Assembly (NCBI GenBank): GCA_964407665.1 | Contig: CAYOWK010000049.1 | Location: forward strand, 1-28,430 | Length of the DNA: 28,430 bases | Origin: CAYOWK01 sp964407665 | Lineage (GTDB): Bacteria; Pseudomonadota; Alphaproteobacteria; Caulobacterales; Hyphomonadaceae | Direction: 5' to 3' | Shown: positions 6,617-14,889 of the stretch, piece by piece | How the letters are laid out: every line of letters begins with the position of its first letter | Numbering within the stretch: position 1 is the first letter of the stretch | The notes under the pieces: generated by a model | What the model was told of the DNA's origin: nothing | Database searches by the model: none | Seen by the model: the letters and a program-made list of their open reading frames with translations, nothing else | Program-made: the position numbers and the translations under genes

Positions 6617-8065
6617 ATGCAGCCTGACCACGATGTCCTGATCGTCGGCGCCGGACTCTCCGGCATTGGCGCCGCCTGCTGGCTCTCCCGGCATGCGCCC
6701 AACCGAACCTACGCCGTGCTGGAGGCAAGGGAAGCGATCGGCGGTACCTGGGACCTGTTCCGGTACCCGGGCGTAAGATCCGATTCCGACATGTATACAC
6801 TTGGCTACTCGTTCAGGCCCTGGCGCGATGCAAAGGCGATCGCGGACGGCCCTGCGATCCTGGAGTACATTCGCGACACCGCTCGCGAATACGGCGTTTC
6901 GGGCCATATCAGGTTCCAGCACCGCGTCGTTCGCGCAGACTGGAGCTCGGCGGCGCGCCTCTGGACCGTGACAGCTCAGCGCGGCGATACGGGCGAGGAG
7001 GTAACTACCACCTGCAGCTTCCTACTGATGTGCAGCGGGTACTATCGTTACGAACACGGCTACGCTCCCGAGTTTCCCGGCAGGGAGCGATTTGATGGAG
7101 ATGTCATCCATCCCCAGCACTGGCCTGAGAAGCTCGACTTCAGCGGCAAGCGAGTTGTCGTTATTGGCAGCGGCGCGACGGCCATCACCCTCGTTCCATC
7201 GATGGCGGCCACTGCTGCGCACGTGACGATGCTACAACGCTCGCCAACCTGGCTCTTCGCGAGACCAGGAAAGGACGCCTTTGCAGATGTGCTGCGCCGG
7301 ATACTGCCGGCGCGCGTCGCTCACTCGCTTGCCCGATGGAAGAACATCTTGCCGGGCATGTACTTCTACGGCCTCACGCGACGAAAGCCGGAGGCTGCGA
7401 AGCATCTGCTTCTCGAGGCCACCCGAAAGCAGCTCGGCCCAGGCTTCAACATCGAGAAGGATTTCACCCCGTCCTACAATCCCTGGGACCAGCGTATCTG
7501 TCTCGCGCCTGATGGAGATTTTTTCGCAGCCCTCCGCAGCGGCAAGGCTGAGATCATTACTGACACGATAGACACGTTCACTGAGACGGGCATTCAACTG
7601 ACCTCCGGGGCGGCCCTGCCGGCGGACGTTGTCGTGACGGCGACAGGTTTGGACCTCCTCTTCCTTGGCGGAGCCGAAATCCGGGTCGACGACAAACTGG
7701 TGGATCCGGCCCAGCAAAAGATATTCAAGGGCATGATGCTGGAAGGGACGCCCAACCTGTTCTCGGTCTTCGGCTACACGAACGCTTCATGGACGCTGAA
7801 GTGTGATCTGACCTGCGAATACATCTGCCGTCTGCTCAACCAGATGGAGCGCAACGGACAAACGGTTGTCACGCCGCGTGACCGTGAAGGCGACAGCGAG
7901 ACCGCTCCACTGCTCGATTTCTCGTCCGGATATGTCCAGCGCGCCATGGACCGGTTTCCGAAGCAGGGAAGACGGAAGCCGTGGAAGCTGCATCAGAACT
8001 ATGTTCTGGACCTTCTAGCCCTGCGGCACGGCAAGGTCGCCGACCCGGCGCTCGAGTTTGGCTGA
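6617..8065 (+). CDS. EthA-like FAD-dependent Baeyer-Villiger monooxygenase
   Basis: 482 residues. This class B flavoprotein monooxygenase uses FAD, NADPH and O2, typically to turn ketones into esters or to oxidise S/N groups. The FAD-binding GAGLSG is at residues 11-16, GGTWDLFRYPGVRSDSDMYT at 42-61, the Baeyer-Villiger fingerprint FXGXXXHXXXWP at 159-170, and the NADPH-binding GSGATA at 184-189. The motif order and wording (IHPQHWPE, VVIGSGATA, YNPWDQR, GYTNASWTLK) closely recall the mycobacterial EthA family, which activates ethionamide; the natural substrate here is unknown. The ATG at 6617 has GGGGAAG six nucleotides upstream and is chosen over a TTG at 6602. The VIT gene follows 80 nt later on the same strand and may be cotranscribed. 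Confidence 0.92.
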   Translation: MQPDHDVLIVGAGLSGIGAACWLSRHAPNRTYAVLEAREAIGGTWDLFRYPGVRSDSDMYTLGYSFRPWRDAKAIADGPAILEYIRDTAREYGVSGHIRFQHRVVRADWSSAARLWTVTAQRGDTGEEVTTTCSFLLMCSGYYRYEHGYAPEFPGRERFDGDVIHPQHWPEKLDFSGKRVVVIGSGATAITLVPSMAATAAHVTMLQRSPTWLFARPGKDAFADVLRRILPARVAHSLARWKNILPGMYFYGLTRRKPEAAKHLLLEATRKQLGPGFNIEKDFTPSYNPWDQRICLAPDGDFFAALRSGKAEIITDTIDTFTETGIQLTSGAALPADVVVTATGLDLLFLGGAEIRVDDKLVDPAQQKIFKGMMLEGTPNLFSVFGYTNASWTLKCDLTCEYICRLLNQMERNGQTVVTPRDREGDSETAPLLDFSSGYVQRAMDRFPKQGRRKPWKLHQNYVLDLLALRHGKVADPALEFG

Positions 8066-8145
8066 TTCAGACTGCGCAAGATCAAGGACCCACCCTTTTC
8101 GCGGCCTCACGGATGGTCGGACACACGCACTGGAACGATGCGAAC

Positions 8146-8847
8146 ATGAACCGAACCAGCCACCGCGAGCGTCACGCTGTAGACAGGATTGGCTGGCTAC
8201 GCGCGGCTGTGCTTGGAGCGAATGACGGGATCGTCTCCACGGCCAGCCTCCTGGTCGGCGTTGCCTCCGCTGGATCAGACCGGAACGGAATCCTGCTGGC
8301 GGGCGCAGCTGGCCTCGTCGCCGGCGCCATGTCGATGGCGGCGGGCGAGTATGTCTCCGTCTCCTCACAATCCGATACCGAAAAGGCAGACCTTGCGCGC
8401 GAGACAGGTGAACTCGCAGACTCTCCAGCCATGGAACGCGAGGAACTGGCGCATATCTATGTGTCGCGGGGACTGACGCTCGAACTGGCGCAACAGGTCG
8501 CCGACCAGATGATGAAGCACGATGCACTTGGAGCTCACGCGCGAGACGAACTCGGGATCAACGCGATCACCAGCGCCAAGCCCATTCAGGCCGCGATCGC
8601 GTCTGCCCTAACATTCACTGCCGGGGCAGCGCTTCCTTTGCTGGTCGCGCTTGTCGCTCCACAACAGTCGATCACGTGGACGGTCTCTGCCGCTTCCGTG
8701 GGCTTCCTGGTCGTCCTCGGTGTCCTCGGCGCACGCGCCGGGCGCGCAGATGTTCTCAAGTCGGCTGTCCGGGTAACATTCTGGGGTGTCGCCGCCATGG
8801 CGGCGACTGCAGCTGTCGGGCACCTGCTTGGAACGACCGTCAGCTGA
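8146..8847 (+). CDS. VIT1/CCC1-family Fe2+/Mn2+ transporter
   Basis: 233 residues from the ATG at 8146; an ATG at 8113 is possible. Bacterial VIT/CCC1 homologues move Fe2+ or Mn2+ across the membrane, probably as H+-coupled exporters. The hallmark GWLRAAVLGANDGIVSTASL is present near the N-terminus, followed by a second helix with AGAMSMAAGEYVSVSSQSDTE that includes the conserved metal-site Met and Glu. Next are the soluble helical segment (REELAHIYVSRGL, KHDALGAHARDELGI) and three C-terminal membrane helices. Length is normal. The start is uncertain because neither ATG has a strong ribosome-binding site; 8146 leaves the usual short N-terminus. The gene ends 10 nt from the convergent TIR-gene stop, and I see no hairpin terminator between them. 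Confidence 0.9.
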   Translation: MNRTSHRERHAVDRIGWLRAAVLGANDGIVSTASLLVGVASAGSDRNGILLAGAAGLVAGAMSMAAGEYVSVSSQSDTEKADLARETGELADSPAMEREELAHIYVSRGLTLELAQQVADQMMKHDALGAHARDELGINAITSAKPIQAAIASALTFTAGAALPLLVALVAPQQSITWTVSAASVGFLVVLGVLGARAGRADVLKSAVRVTFWGVAAMAATAAVGHLLGTTVS

Positions 8848-8857
8848 CCGCCAAGCA

Positions 8858-9697
8858 CTATAGGTCAGCGCCCCTCGCAAGCTGGAAGGGCTGCACCAAC
8901 CCCTTCAGATCCGTCATCTGAACAGCTGCGCAGGTGAAATCGACTGCCTGCCCGGGCTGAAAAACGGCCTCAACGCTTTCACTCCGGTAGAAGTCCACCC
9001 GCAGCTGGACGGCGTGCGGCCCGGGAGCGACCTCGAACTCCGCGACCTCATCATTGCCGATCTCGCCAACTTTCTCCCCGTCGATCAGCACCGCAAAGCG
9101 GCGCAACAGCGAGTTGATGCGATTCAGCCGCCGGAGCCGCAACACGGCCGTGCCTGTCGCCTGGAACACGGGGGGCGGGGGCGGCGGCGGCGGCAGGTTC
9201 ACAAGCGGCGGCGGAACAGGCTTAGGCTCTTCCCGCTTCGGAGGCGGCGGCGGGCGCGAGACTTCGACCGTATCTGCATCGGCCATCGGTAGCCCGGCAA
9301 CCGCACGGATGCGCTCCGACAGCACCCGCCAGCCATTGGCGTCGCGATCCCCGTTCCAGGCATTGAGATCAAGCGCCTGAATGCGCTGGAATTCGAAGGG
9401 CGGCGCGCCTCCCGCCAACAGGACCGGAACCAGAATTTCCCGGCGCCGCGCTTCGGCGGCTTCGTTCGCAACCCACTCCGAGGAGATGGTCGCGTCAGTC
9501 TCGACAGAATTGGGCGTCCACAGCACGACTACCGCGCCGGCCAGATCAAGCTCACGCTTGATGATCTTGTCCCAGCGCTCGCCGGAAGCGATGTCGCGGT
9601 CCCACCAGATCGTCATGCCATCGGCAGTGAGGCCTTCGGCGATCTTCTGCGCAAGCTCGCGATCCTTGCGGGAGTAGCTGATAAAGACCTGCGCCAT
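8858..9697 (-). CDS. TIR-domain protein with proline linker and PEGA-like C-terminal domain
   Basis: 279 residues from the ATG at 9697, with GGGG upstream; this start places the typical AQVFISYSRKD at the N-terminus, so a 47-residue upstream extension is rejected. Residues 1-135 are a bacterial TIR domain (FISYSRKD 5-12, WWDRDIASGERW 31-42, VVVLWTPNSV 56-65, SEW 73-75, ILVPVLL 88-94). E40 in SGERW is a candidate for the NAD-cleaving Glu seen in active TIRs, but this needs alignment. Residues 149-178 are proline-rich. Residues about 181-256 resemble a PEGA-like beta module (VLIDGEKVGEI, VAPGPHAVQLRV, FQPGQAVDFTC). No signal peptide or membrane helix is visible. It is the last gene of the minus-strand run, 64 nt after the yaiI-type gene. 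The neighbours are metabolic, so a defence role is not implied. Confidence 0.85.
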   Translation of the reverse strand: MAQVFISYSRKDRELAQKIAEGLTADGMTIWWDRDIASGERWDKIIKRELDLAGAVVVLWTPNSVETDATISSEWVANEAAEARRREILVPVLLAGGAPPFEFQRIQALDLNAWNGDRDANGWRVLSERIRAVAGLPMADADTVEVSRPPPPPKREEPKPVPPPLVNLPPPPPPPPVFQATGTAVLRLRRLNRINSLLRRFAVLIDGEKVGEIGNDEVAEFEVAPGPHAVQLRVDFYRSESVEAVFQPGQAVDFTCAAVQMTDLKGLVQPFQLARGADL

Positions 9698-9761
9698 GGA
9701 CTGCCCCAACTGATCGCGGCGAGAATGCGCGGGATCGGTCGCTGGCTCAAGCACTGCGGCG

Positions 9762-10241
9762 TCAGGTCTGGGCGGCCTTGCGGGCGCGGATGACTGCTGC
9801 ATCCAGCGCCGAGAGGAATTTTGACCGGTCTTTTGCATCGAAGGGCTTCGGGCCAGAGGTCATTTCCCCGGTCGATCGCAGGTGCTCCATGATCGAGCGC
9901 GTGGCGAGGGCCGAGCCGATCATGTCGAGGGTGAAAACCTTGGCCGTCGGCGAGATGGCCTGTGCGCCGTTGGGCAAGACGCGACCCGCCAGCGGGATGT
10001 CGTTGGTGATAACGATGTCGCCCTTGCCGGCACGTTCCGCGATCCAGTCGTCTGCGATGTCGGCGCCCGCATCCACCAGCACAAACTGGATGGTCCGGTC
10101 GGCGGGCGTCCGTATGAAGGAGTTCGCAACCACGAACACCTTCAGTCCGACGCGGCGGGCGACACGGTACACCTCCTCCTTCACGGGGCAGGCGTCCGCA
10201 TCGACATAGATCGCTGGGGACAGTGGGGCGGGCTCGGACAT
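9762..10241 (-). CDS. yaiI: YaiI/YqxD family protein (UPF0178, DUF188)
   Basis: 159 residues, the usual size. The family signature is complete: IYVDADACPVKEEVYRVA near residues 11-28, VVANSFIRTP at 37-46, VDAGADIADDWIAE at 56-69, and GDIVITNDIPLAGRVL at 73-88. The aspartates resemble those of PIN-like nucleases, but no biochemical role is established for the family. The ATG at 10241 is clear. It lies 50 nt after metY and 64 nt before the TIR gene, all on the same strand, so the three may share a transcript. The cytoplasmic location is inferred from the absence of signal or membrane segments. Confidence 0.92.
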   Translation of the reverse strand: MSEPAPLSPAIYVDADACPVKEEVYRVARRVGLKVFVVANSFIRTPADRTIQFVLVDAGADIADDWIAERAGKGDIVITNDIPLAGRVLPNGAQAISPTAKVFTLDMIGSALATRSIMEHLRSTGEMTSGPKPFDAKDRSKFLSALDAAVIRARKAAQT

Positions 10242-10291
10242 TCCCGCCCTTTCGCGCCAAAACGGCCTTATCGCAAGAGCCTGGCCGGAGG

Positions 10292-11575
10292 TCAGACCTG
10301 CGCAAGCGCCTGCTCGAGATCAGCGATGATGTCGGAGACATCCTCGATGCCGACCGAGAGGCGCACAACTTCTGGCCCTGCCCCGGCCGCGACTTTCTGT
10401 GCATCGGCAAGCTGGCGATGCGTGGTCGAAGCGGGGTGGATCACGAGCGAGCGTGTGTCACCCACATTGGCAAGGTGAGAGAACAGCTTCACACCGCCGA
10501 CCAGTTTCACGCCGGCCTCATATCCGCCCTTGAGTCCAAAGGTGAAGACGGCCCCCGCCCCCTTCGGCGAGTACCGCTTGGCATTGGCGTTGGAAGCATC
10601 GCCGTCGAGCCCGGCATAGGACACCCATGAGACCTTGGGATGCGCCTGCAGGTGCTTCGCCACCGCAAGGGCGTTGTCGGAGTGACGCTGCATCCGCAGC
10701 GGCAGCGTTTCGATACCAGTCAGGATCAGGAAGGCGTTCTGGGGCGCCAGAGCGGGCCCGAGATCCCTAAGGCCAAGGACGCGGCAGGCGATGATGAAGG
10801 CGATCTTTCCGAACGTCTCGTGCAGCTTCATGCCTGCATAGCTGGGGTTTGGTTCGGTGAGCGTCGTGAACTTGCCGCCGGTCGACCAGTCGAACGTGCC
10901 AGCGTCGACGATGATGCCGCCCACAGAGTTGCCGTGGCCGCCCAGGAACTTCGTAAGCGAGTGCACGACGATGTCGGCGCCATGCTCGATCGGACGGATG
11001 AGGTAGGGCGAGGCAAGCGTATTGTCGACGATGAGCGGCACGCCGTTTTCGTGTGCGATCTTCGCAACCGAGGCAATGTCGGTGACGACGCCGCCGGGGT
11101 TGGCGATGGACTCGATGAAGACCGCTTTCGTCTTCGGTGTGAATGCAGCGCGCAGAGCGTCGAGATCGTCGATGTCCACCCAGTCCACATGCCAGTCGAA
11201 ATTGCGGAAGGCGTGCCCGAACTGGTTGATCGATCCGCCATAGAGCTTGCGCGCGGCGATGAAGTGGTCGCCCGGATTCAGCAGCGTGTTGAACGCGATC
11301 AACTGGGCCGCATGGCCGGAGGCTACGGACAGGGCGGCAACGCCGCCCTCAAGCGCCGCCACCCGCTTTTCCAGTACGTCATTGGTGGGGTTCATTATGC
11401 GGGAGTAGATGTTGCCGAACGCCTGTAGCCCAAACAGGCTGGCCGCATGATCGACATCGTCGAACACATACGAGGCTGTCTGGTAGATCGGCGTGATGCG
11501 TGCGTTCGTCGCCGGATCTGGCTGGGCGCCAGCATGTATGGCCGCGGTTTCGATCTTCCAGGGCGTATCGGTCAT
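10292..11575 (-). CDS. metY: O-acetylhomoserine aminocarboxypropyltransferase (MetY)
   Basis: 427 residues. MetY is a PLP enzyme that makes homocysteine from O-acetylhomoserine and sulfide in methionine synthesis. It opens with IETAAIHAGAQPDPATNAR, has PIYQTASYVFDD (29-40), YSRIMNPTNDVLEKRVAALE (57-76), the VDNT Asp near 184, and the Schiff-base lysine K209 in HSLTKFLGGHG. The closing segment GIEDVSDIIADLEQAL is typical. The length fits MetY rather than the shorter MetB/MetZ. The ATG at 11575 has AGGAGA seven nucleotides upstream; the upstream in-frame start at 11638 lacks support. It lies 109 nt after moaD. I checked the leader for known SAM riboswitch cores and found none I could defend. 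Confidence 0.93.
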   Translation of the reverse strand: MTDTPWKIETAAIHAGAQPDPATNARITPIYQTASYVFDDVDHAASLFGLQAFGNIYSRIMNPTNDVLEKRVAALEGGVAALSVASGHAAQLIAFNTLLNPGDHFIAARKLYGGSINQFGHAFRNFDWHVDWVDIDDLDALRAAFTPKTKAVFIESIANPGGVVTDIASVAKIAHENGVPLIVDNTLASPYLIRPIEHGADIVVHSLTKFLGGHGNSVGGIIVDAGTFDWSTGGKFTTLTEPNPSYAGMKLHETFGKIAFIIACRVLGLRDLGPALAPQNAFLILTGIETLPLRMQRHSDNALAVAKHLQAHPKVSWVSYAGLDGDASNANAKRYSPKGAGAVFTFGLKGGYEAGVKLVGGVKLFSHLANVGDTRSLVIHPASTTHRQLADAQKVAAGAGPEVVRLSVGIEDVSDIIADLEQALAQV

Positions 11576-11684
11576 GGCGTTTCTCCTGCTGTCTTCTTGT
11601 TGGGGTGCAGAACCGCCACGGACCGTCGTCCATTGCAAGTGTTGGCCTGCCAGGCCCAGCGCATAAGGTTGTGAAGATACGAGT

Positions 11685-11939
11685 TCAGCCGCCGCTCAGC
11701 GGCGGCATAAGGGCAATCTCGTCGGAACCCGAGACCAGTTGAGCGGCTTCGTCGGTCACGAGGGTCTGATTGACCGCGATACGGATCGTCCGGGCTCCCA
11801 GAACGGCCGCCAGATCCGGGTGGTCGGCAATTAGACGGGCGCGCAGGTCCGCAACCGTGGAGACACCTTCTGGCATCGGGATGGATCCGCCGCCAAACGC
11901 GTCTTTCAGCTTGCCGAACAAAAGGATGGAGCCGCTCAT
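11685..11939 (-). CDS. moaD: Molybdopterin synthase sulfur carrier subunit (MoaD)
   Basis: 84 residues, a normal size for this ubiquitin-like sulfur carrier. It opens with ILLFGKLKDAFGG and ends MPPLSGG; the C-terminal Gly-Gly is thiocarboxylated and delivers sulfur to precursor Z inside the MoaD-MoaE complex. VNQTLV (57-62) and SDEIALMPPLSGG (72-84) are family hallmarks. The ATG at 11939 begins one nucleotide after the moaA stop, so the two are almost certainly cotranscribed and coupled. The partner MoaE is encoded separately at 18381-18857. Confidence 0.93.
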   Translation of the reverse strand: MSGSILLFGKLKDAFGGGSIPMPEGVSTVADLRARLIADHPDLAAVLGARTIRIAVNQTLVTDEAAQLVSGSDEIALMPPLSGG

Positions 11940-11940
11940 G

Positions 11941-13023
11941 TCAGCCACCCGTATGGGACATGGTGCGAGGCGAAGCCGGCGTCGCAATACGCGCGGCGTC
12001 AAAGTCGTGGCCTTTGGGTTTGGCGGCGATTGCGCCGAGGATCGCATCCCGCAGGGCCTGGCCGGAGGGATCGGCGCGCAAGGCCTCGCGGAGATCCGCG
12101 CCGTCCTCGCGACCGAGGCAGGTGTAGAGACGCCCGGTGCAAGTGACCCGGACGCGGTTGCAGCTCTCGCAGAAATTGTGGCTGAGAGGCGTGATGAACC
12201 CAAGGCGTCCGCCGGTTTCCTCGACTTTCACATAGCGGGACGGGCCGCCCGTCGAGAACGCGCTCTCCGTCATCGTGAACTGGTTTGCAAGGGCCGTGCG
12301 GAGTTCGGTCAGCGAGAGGTAGTCTTCGGCGCGATCTGTCTCCGCCTCGCCCATCGGCATGGTCTCGATCAGCGTGATGTCGGCGCCGCGGCCATGGGCG
12401 AAACGGATGAGATCCGGGATCTCCGCCTCGTTGACGCCCTTCAGTGCGACCGTGTTGAGCTTGACGTGAATCCCGGCGCGCTGGGCTGCTTCAATGCCGC
12501 GCAGCACCTGATCCAGACTGTCCCGCCGGGCCAGCGTTTCGAACACATCGCGCTTCAGGGTGTCGAGCGAAACGTTGATGCGGCGGACGCCTATGGCGGA
12601 CAGCTCGCCGGCGTATTTCTCCAGCATGGTGCCGTTGGTGGTGAGCGTCAGCTCGTTGAGGCCATTGCCGAGATGGCGCGAGAACCGGGCCATCAGCTCC
12701 ATTACGTCCTTGCGAACCAGAGGCTCGCCGCCAGTGACGCGCAGCTTGTCCACCCCGAAGGCGGCAAAGGCGGTGACGAGTTCGTCCAGTTCCTCGAAGG
12801 ACAGTACGTCCTTGCGCGGCAAGAAGGTCATCCGTTCCGGCATGCAGTAGGTGCAGCGGAGATCGCAGCGATCCGTGATCGAGAGGCGCAGGTAGCTGAC
12901 GCGGCGCTGGAACGAATCCACAAGGCCAGCCTTCCCCGCCGCAAGCGCGAAGGGGGATGTTGCGAGGGGGGAGGCCGCCTCGGGGCGGCCCTTCGGCCGC
13001 GCGTCGATCAGGTTGTACGCCAT
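11941..13023 (-). CDS. moaA: GTP 3',8-cyclase (MoaA, radical SAM)
   Basis: 360 residues. MoaA performs the first step of molybdenum cofactor synthesis, rearranging GTP with SAM chemistry; the product is then processed by MoaC (not in the window). The SAM cluster motif CX3CX2C is C53, C57 and C60 (CDLRCTYC). RVTGGEP is at 95-101, and the second, GTP-binding cluster uses C285, C288 and C302 (CESCNRVRVTCTGRLYTC). The protein ends in Gly-Gly, as required for activity in the family. About 38 residues precede the core, more than usual, so the real start could be further in; the ATG at 13023 has only a weak ribosome-binding site. It lies 44 nt after the flotillin stop and 1 nt before moaD. Confidence 0.93.
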   Translation of the reverse strand: MAYNLIDARPKGRPEAASPLATSPFALAAGKAGLVDSFQRRVSYLRLSITDRCDLRCTYCMPERMTFLPRKDVLSFEELDELVTAFAAFGVDKLRVTGGEPLVRKDVMELMARFSRHLGNGLNELTLTTNGTMLEKYAGELSAIGVRRINVSLDTLKRDVFETLARRDSLDQVLRGIEAAQRAGIHVKLNTVALKGVNEAEIPDLIRFAHGRGADITLIETMPMGEAETDRAEDYLSLTELRTALANQFTMTESAFSTGGPSRYVKVEETGGRLGFITPLSHNFCESCNRVRVTCTGRLYTCLGREDGADLREALRADPSGQALRDAILGAIAAKPKGHDFDAARIATPASPRTMSHTGG

Positions 13024-13067
13024 ATCCCGTGGAATATAGCGCTCAACGCGCGCAAGTCGAGTGCGGC

Positions 13068-14795
13068 CTACTCCGGTTTGCTGTCAGGTTTGCTGTCGAT
13101 GAGCCGTCCTGTCATGCCCGAGAGGTCGGAGCCTTTGAGACCCAGTTCGCCCATGAGCGAGTCGAGGATGGGGGCCTGGGCGCGGAACCGGAGGGCCGCG
13201 TTGACAGCCTGGTCGGCCAGGCCCGTGTCAGGCGACCCGCCGCTCCCGCCGCCGCCGTTTGACGAGCCGTTCAGGCCGTCGACATGCAGGATCTTGATGC
13301 CATCGATCTTTTCCATCGGCTTGACGGATTGCTCGATGATGCCCGGCAGCGCCGCGATCAGCGCTTGACGGATCTGCATGGCGATCTGCTCGGGCGACAG
13401 GAGGTTGGCCGCCTCGTTCGCCTTGCGCTTGCCCTCGGCCTCGGCGTCATAGACTTCGCGCAACGCGGCGGCCCGCAGCTTGTCGGCGTCGGCCGAGCCT
13501 TCGGCGATGATACGGTTGCGGGCGGCATCCGCCTCGGCGGCAATGCGGACGGCGTCGGCATGGTCAGCGGCGGCGGCCTTCTCGGCTTCAGCGGCGACCT
13601 TGATGGCGATTGCGGCCTGCTCGGCGGCCTTGCGAGCCTCGATCAGTTCGATTGCCTTGGCGCGTTCGGCAACTTCAGTCTCGCGGGCCGTCGCGACAAG
13701 CTCCATGGCGCGAGCCGCCAGCGCTCGCGCTTCATCTGCCAGCGCTTCCGCCTGGGACTTGGCGCGTGATTTCTCGGCGACAGCGATGTCGCTGTCCTGC
13801 TGGGCAAGCGCGATCTGCTTGACCTTCTCGACCCGGGCCGCTTCCAGCGCACGCTCCTTGTCGATGTCGCGCTCTGCGATGGATCGGTCAGCGGTGATGC
13901 CCGCTTCCCGCACTTTCTGGGACGCGGCAATCTTGGCTTCCTCGGCGTCGCGTTCGCGGTCAGCACGCTCGCGGGCCAGTTCGGCCATCTGGCCGGCGCG
14001 GCGGATTTCGACCTCCCGCTCCTGCTCCAGGCGGGCGTATTCGACGTCGCGAGAGATCTGCAGACGCTGGGCTTCCGCCTCGAAGTTCTTGCGGGCGATT
14101 TCCACCTCGGTCTGCTGCTCGATATCGTTCCGCTTCTTGCGGCGCGCCTCGATCTCTTCTGTTAGCTTGGTCAGGCCCTCGGCGTCGAAGGCGTTGTCCG
14201 GGTTGAAGAACTCCTTGCCGGTCTGGTCGAGACCCGTGAGCGACACGGATTCCAGCTCCAGACCGTTCTTGAGAATATCCTCGGAAACGGCGGCCTGCAC
14301 TTTCTGGACGAAGTTCACGCGCTGTTCGTGCAGCTCCTCCATCGCCATCTCGGCGGCCACAGCGCGCAGGGCGTCGACGAACTTTCCTTCCACCAATTCC
14401 TTCAGCGACATCGGCTGCATGGTGCGCTGGCCCAGCGTCTGGGCGGCGTTGGCTATTGATTCAGTCGTTGGCTGCACGCGGACGTAGAACTCGGCCTGAA
14501 CGTCCACGCGCATGCGATCGCGCGTGATCAGAGCCTGTTCGTTGGCGCGGCGCACTTCGAGACGCAGCGTGTTCATGTTGACCGGTATGGTCTCGTGCAG
14601 GATCGGGAAGACCAGCGTGCCCCCGTTCATGATGACGCGCTGTCCGCCAAAACCCGTGCGGACGAACGACACCTCCTTGGAGGAGCGACGATAGAGCCGC
14701 GCGAACATGAAGCCGCACAGCACGAGGAACAGCACGACGCCGGCCGCGCTCAGGCCCACCACGGCCATCGGCTCGAATTCCATCAGATCGTTCAT
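13068..14795 (-). CDS. Flotillin-like SPFH/band 7 protein (YqiK type)
   Basis: 575 residues. An N-terminal membrane helix covers about residues 10-33 (VVGLSAAGVVLFLVLCGFMFARLY). The SPFH/band 7 domain lies at about 36-215 (EVSFVRTGFGGQRVIMNGG, FYVRV, ELVEGKFVDALR). A long charged coiled coil of Ala/Glu-rich helices, typical of flotillins, runs to about 490. The end is a helix with MQIRQALIAALPGIIEQSVKPME, a Gly/Ser-rich patch (NGSSNGGGGSGGSP) and a hydrophilic tail. Flotillins form large oligomeric scaffolds in membrane microdomains. The start at 14795 has AAGGGGA upstream. It is the third gene of a PspA-like / YqiJ-like / flotillin series, the arrangement seen around E. coli yqiJ-yqiK, supporting a role in membrane integrity. 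Confidence 0.92.
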   Translation of the reverse strand: MNDLMEFEPMAVVGLSAAGVVLFLVLCGFMFARLYRRSSKEVSFVRTGFGGQRVIMNGGTLVFPILHETIPVNMNTLRLEVRRANEQALITRDRMRVDVQAEFYVRVQPTTESIANAAQTLGQRTMQPMSLKELVEGKFVDALRAVAAEMAMEELHEQRVNFVQKVQAAVSEDILKNGLELESVSLTGLDQTGKEFFNPDNAFDAEGLTKLTEEIEARRKKRNDIEQQTEVEIARKNFEAEAQRLQISRDVEYARLEQEREVEIRRAGQMAELARERADRERDAEEAKIAASQKVREAGITADRSIAERDIDKERALEAARVEKVKQIALAQQDSDIAVAEKSRAKSQAEALADEARALAARAMELVATARETEVAERAKAIELIEARKAAEQAAIAIKVAAEAEKAAAADHADAVRIAAEADAARNRIIAEGSADADKLRAAALREVYDAEAEGKRKANEAANLLSPEQIAMQIRQALIAALPGIIEQSVKPMEKIDGIKILHVDGLNGSSNGGGGSGGSPDTGLADQAVNAALRFRAQAPILDSLMGELGLKGSDLSGMTGRLIDSKPDSKPE

Positions 14796-14889
14796 TCCGG
14801 TCCCCTTCGGAAGGCGCCGACTACGACGCCCGTCTGTCTACCTGCGCTGGACACAGGATTTGGCGTCCGTCAGATCCGGCCCGCCGCGA

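Noticed and set aside
8858..10241. Defence island around the TIR gene
   Set aside because: The neighbours are metY, a yaiI-type gene and a metal transporter; no nuclease, cyclase, SIR2 or other defence partner is present.
11576..11684. SAM riboswitch in the metY leader
   Set aside because: metY leaders often carry one in this class of bacteria, but I could not find the core bases or pairing of a known SAM riboswitch.
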